Assembly (NCBI GenBank): GCA_009786345.1
Contig: WQTJ01000093.1
Coordinates: forward strand, 1-6,635
DNA: 6,635 nt
Origin: Dehalococcoidia bacterium
GTDB lineage: Bacteria; Chloroflexota; Dehalococcoidia; Dehalococcoidales; UBA1222
Direction: 5' to 3'
Under the pieces are notes generated by a model. It made no database searches. It was not told the origin of the DNA and worked only from the letters and a program-made list of their open reading frames with translations. Made by a program: the position numbers and the translations under genes. Positions within the stretch are counted from its first letter, which is position 1. Each line of letters starts with the position of its first letter. Positions 5,278-6,635 of the stretch are shown one piece after another.

Positions 5278-5468
5278 TGGTAGTTGATTTTCACATAGAC
5301 GATACAGTTCGTCTTAAAAAGTCCCATCCATGCGGCAGTTTTGAATGGCATGTTACGCGGCTGGGTGCAGATATCGGGCTCAAATGCCACGGCTGCGGTC
5401 GTTATATGTTAGTGGCACGCTCCCAATTGGAGCGCAGGATGAAAGGTGCCCCGCAAAGAAAGCCGTGA
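5277..5468 (+). CDS. DUF951 family small Cys-rich protein
   Basis: This 63-residue protein matches my memory of the DUF951 family, whose function is unknown. The pattern is a short beta-rich N-terminus with DTVRLKKSHPCG (9-20), then EWHVTRLGADIGLKC (23-37), the GCG turn (39-41), and a basic helical tail rich in Arg/Lys. C19 (with H17 beside it), C37 and C40 could bind a metal. The fold looks like a small KOW/SH3-like barrel, so RNA or ribosome association is conceivable, but that is inference. The start codon shares its A with the pyrF stop (TAATG) and has only a weak AAAGAG ribosome site, so it is probably translated by termination-reinitiation. Its stop lies 3 nt from the convergent rel stop. 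There is no signal peptide or membrane segment. Confidence 0.85.
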   Translation: MVVDFHIDDTVRLKKSHPCGSFEWHVTRLGADIGLKCHGCGRYMLVARSQLERRMKGAPQRKP

Positions 5469-5480
5469 CTTTCAGTTTTT
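5458..5480 (+). terminator. weak hairpin with T-run between convergent stops
   Basis: GAAAG (5458-5462) pairs with CTTTC (5469-5473) around a 6-nt loop, then AGTTTTT follows. The element spans the stop codons of both the DUF951 gene and rel. The AT-rich 5-bp stem is weak, but it is the only terminator-like structure available in a junction with 3 nt of spacing. Confidence 0.3.
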
Positions 5481-6635
5481 GGGGGTTATATGGTGCTCCT
5501 GCCCCACACGCACCACATTAGTAACACCCAATACTGCTTCAATACGGCTCATAATAAGTGAAAGCTGTGGCAGCCCGCTGGTCTCAACATCAAAAAACAG
5601 CGATGTGGTATGGTTTTTGTGCTCATTGACATTCATATTGGAAATATTTACCTTTTCTTCTGCCAGCAGTGTTGAAATGTCACGCACTAATCCGACTCTA
5701 TCCCATGCTTCTACTTGTATCTTAGCGGGATAACGCGCAGCTGTCCGGCCCCAATCTACGCTAACAAAGCGTTCTTTCTCATCCTCACGCGCCACATTAT
5801 AACAATCCTGACGATGAATGGTAATGCCACGATTGCGCGTAACATAACCAATTATCAAATCACCAAGCACCGGATTGCAACATTTAGCAAGATTCGTCAG
5901 CAAATCGCCTGTGCCAAGCACTTGAATTCCACTGGCAGAAGAGCGTGCGATAGATGCTTCAACTACTACCGGCTTAGACTGCTCTTGTGCCGCCAATTTA
6001 ACAGCTATGGTCTGTGTGTTAATATCGCCACAGCCAACAGCAGCAAAAAAATCTTCTATGTTTTCATATTTGAACAGACGTGCAATCTTGTCACGATCGC
6101 TTGCATCAAGCCCAAGATGCTTCAGTTCTTTATCAAGCATTTCACGGCCAAGATCAATATTCTCGTTGCGTGCCTGCTTCTTAAACCACTGGCGAATCTT
6201 CTCGCGGGCATGGGAGCTTTTAACATAACCCAGATTAGGGCTCATCCAGTCACGGCTAGGGCCTTTGTCCTTTTTGGAAACAATGATTTCCACCACATTG
6301 CCATTGGAGAGATTGTAGTCAAGCGGCACCATGCGCCCATTTACTTTGGCCCCGGCGCAACGATTGCCCAGATCGGTATGGATACGATAAGCAAAATCCA
6401 CCGGAGTGGAACCTTTAGGAAGATCCTTGATCTCGCCTTTAGGGGTAAAAACAAACACTTGGTCATTGAAAATATCTGTCTTGACCGATTCCAAGAACTC
6501 TTCAGCACCGGCCATCTCACGATGCCAGTCAATCAGTTGTCGCAGCCAGCCGATACGCTCCTCAACCTCAACATTCTTGTCGTCTTCTTTATAGCGCCAA
6601 TGTGCCGCCACACCAAACTCAGCCACATGGTGCAT
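5472..6635 (-). CDS. Rel/SpoT-family (p)ppGpp synthetase/hydrolase, C-terminal part, truncated by window edge
   Basis: The 387 visible residues are the C-terminal half of a long RelA/SpoT homologue, which makes and/or degrades (p)ppGpp in the stringent response and senses stalled ribosomes. MHHVAEFGVAAHWRYKE at the edge is the conserved end of the synthetase domain. The ATG at 6635 is therefore internal, and the true start lies beyond the window. Next comes a TGS domain (about 57-117, QVFVFTPKGEIKDLPKGST onward), an alpha-helical region (about 125-215), and the Cys/His module with LAKCCNPVLGD (249-259) and HRQDC (274-278). An ACT domain follows (about 305-377, WDRVGLVRDISTLL). The catalytic hydrolase and synthetase centres are out of view, so RelA, SpoT and bifunctional Rel cannot be told apart. 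A bifunctional Rel is most likely if this is not a gammaproteobacterium. It converges with the DUF951 gene. Confidence 0.93.
   Translation of the reverse strand: MHHVAEFGVAAHWRYKEDDKNVEVEERIGWLRQLIDWHREMAGAEEFLESVKTDIFNDQVFVFTPKGEIKDLPKGSTPVDFAYRIHTDLGNRCAGAKVNGRMVPLDYNLSNGNVVEIIVSKKDKGPSRDWMSPNLGYVKSSHAREKIRQWFKKQARNENIDLGREMLDKELKHLGLDASDRDKIARLFKYENIEDFFAAVGCGDINTQTIAVKLAAQEQSKPVVVEASIARSSASGIQVLGTGDLLTNLAKCCNPVLGDLIIGYVTRNRGITIHRQDCYNVAREDEKERFVSVDWGRTAARYPAKIQVEAWDRVGLVRDISTLLAEEKVNISNMNVNEHKNHTTSLFFDVETSGLPQLSLIMSRIEAVLGVTNVVRVGQEHHITPKN

Noticed and set aside
6633..6635. True start codon of the rel gene at the right edge
   Set aside because: This ATG encodes a conserved internal Met in the synthetase domain (MHHVAEFGVAAHW). 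The gene clearly continues beyond the window.

Overview
This window reads as an ordinary, compact bacterial chromosome segment carrying housekeeping genes. I see no transposon, phage, CRISPR or plasmid signature. The gene set suggests Chloroflexota, perhaps Dehalococcoidia: a stand-alone NifU C-terminal protein, a two-ACT aspartokinase, an archaeal-type phosphoglycerate-mutase homologue of the 'proposed homoserine kinase' subgroup, a long-form PyrF, a DUF951 protein and a long Rel/SpoT. This placement is inferred from remembered family distributions and is tentative. Shine-Dalgarno sites and sigma-70-like promoters are clear throughout.

Layout from left to right. Positions 1-340 hold no convincing gene but contain a 10-bp inverted repeat, a small hairpin, a promoter and a leader of about 147 nt. 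A 75-residue NifU-like Fe-S protein follows on the + strand (341-568) and ends in a clear intrinsic terminator (591-620). Converging on it from the right is a minus-strand series, listed here in transcription order: mazG (4317-3538), apgM-like (3405-2218), a small zinc-ribbon protein (2216-2007) and lysC (1887-676). A + strand tRNA-Pro(CGG) gene (3459-3537) sits between mazG and apgM, and its CCA end directly abuts the mazG stop codon. To the right of mazG, across a divergent promoter region, lie + strand pyrF (4450-5277) and a DUF951 gene sharing one base with its stop (5277-5468). These converge, with only 3 nt between, on the 3' portion of a minus-strand rel/spoT gene that runs off the right edge.

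How the genes relate. Aspartokinase opens the lysine/threonine/methionine pathway. The apgM-like gene two positions upstream of it could be the missing homoserine kinase of the threonine branch rather than a glycolytic mutase. MazG (nucleotide housekeeping), PyrF (UMP synthesis) and Rel (ppGpp metabolism) are nucleotide-related, but nothing shows that they form one pathway unit.

The best leads are the apgM-like protein with its altered Ser motif, a Shine-Dalgarno-preceded internal start inside lysC that would give a separate regulatory subunit, two small Cys-rich proteins translationally coupled to upstream enzymes, and the reciprocal antisense arrangement of tRNA-Pro and mazG. I found no strong evidence for an entirely new system.
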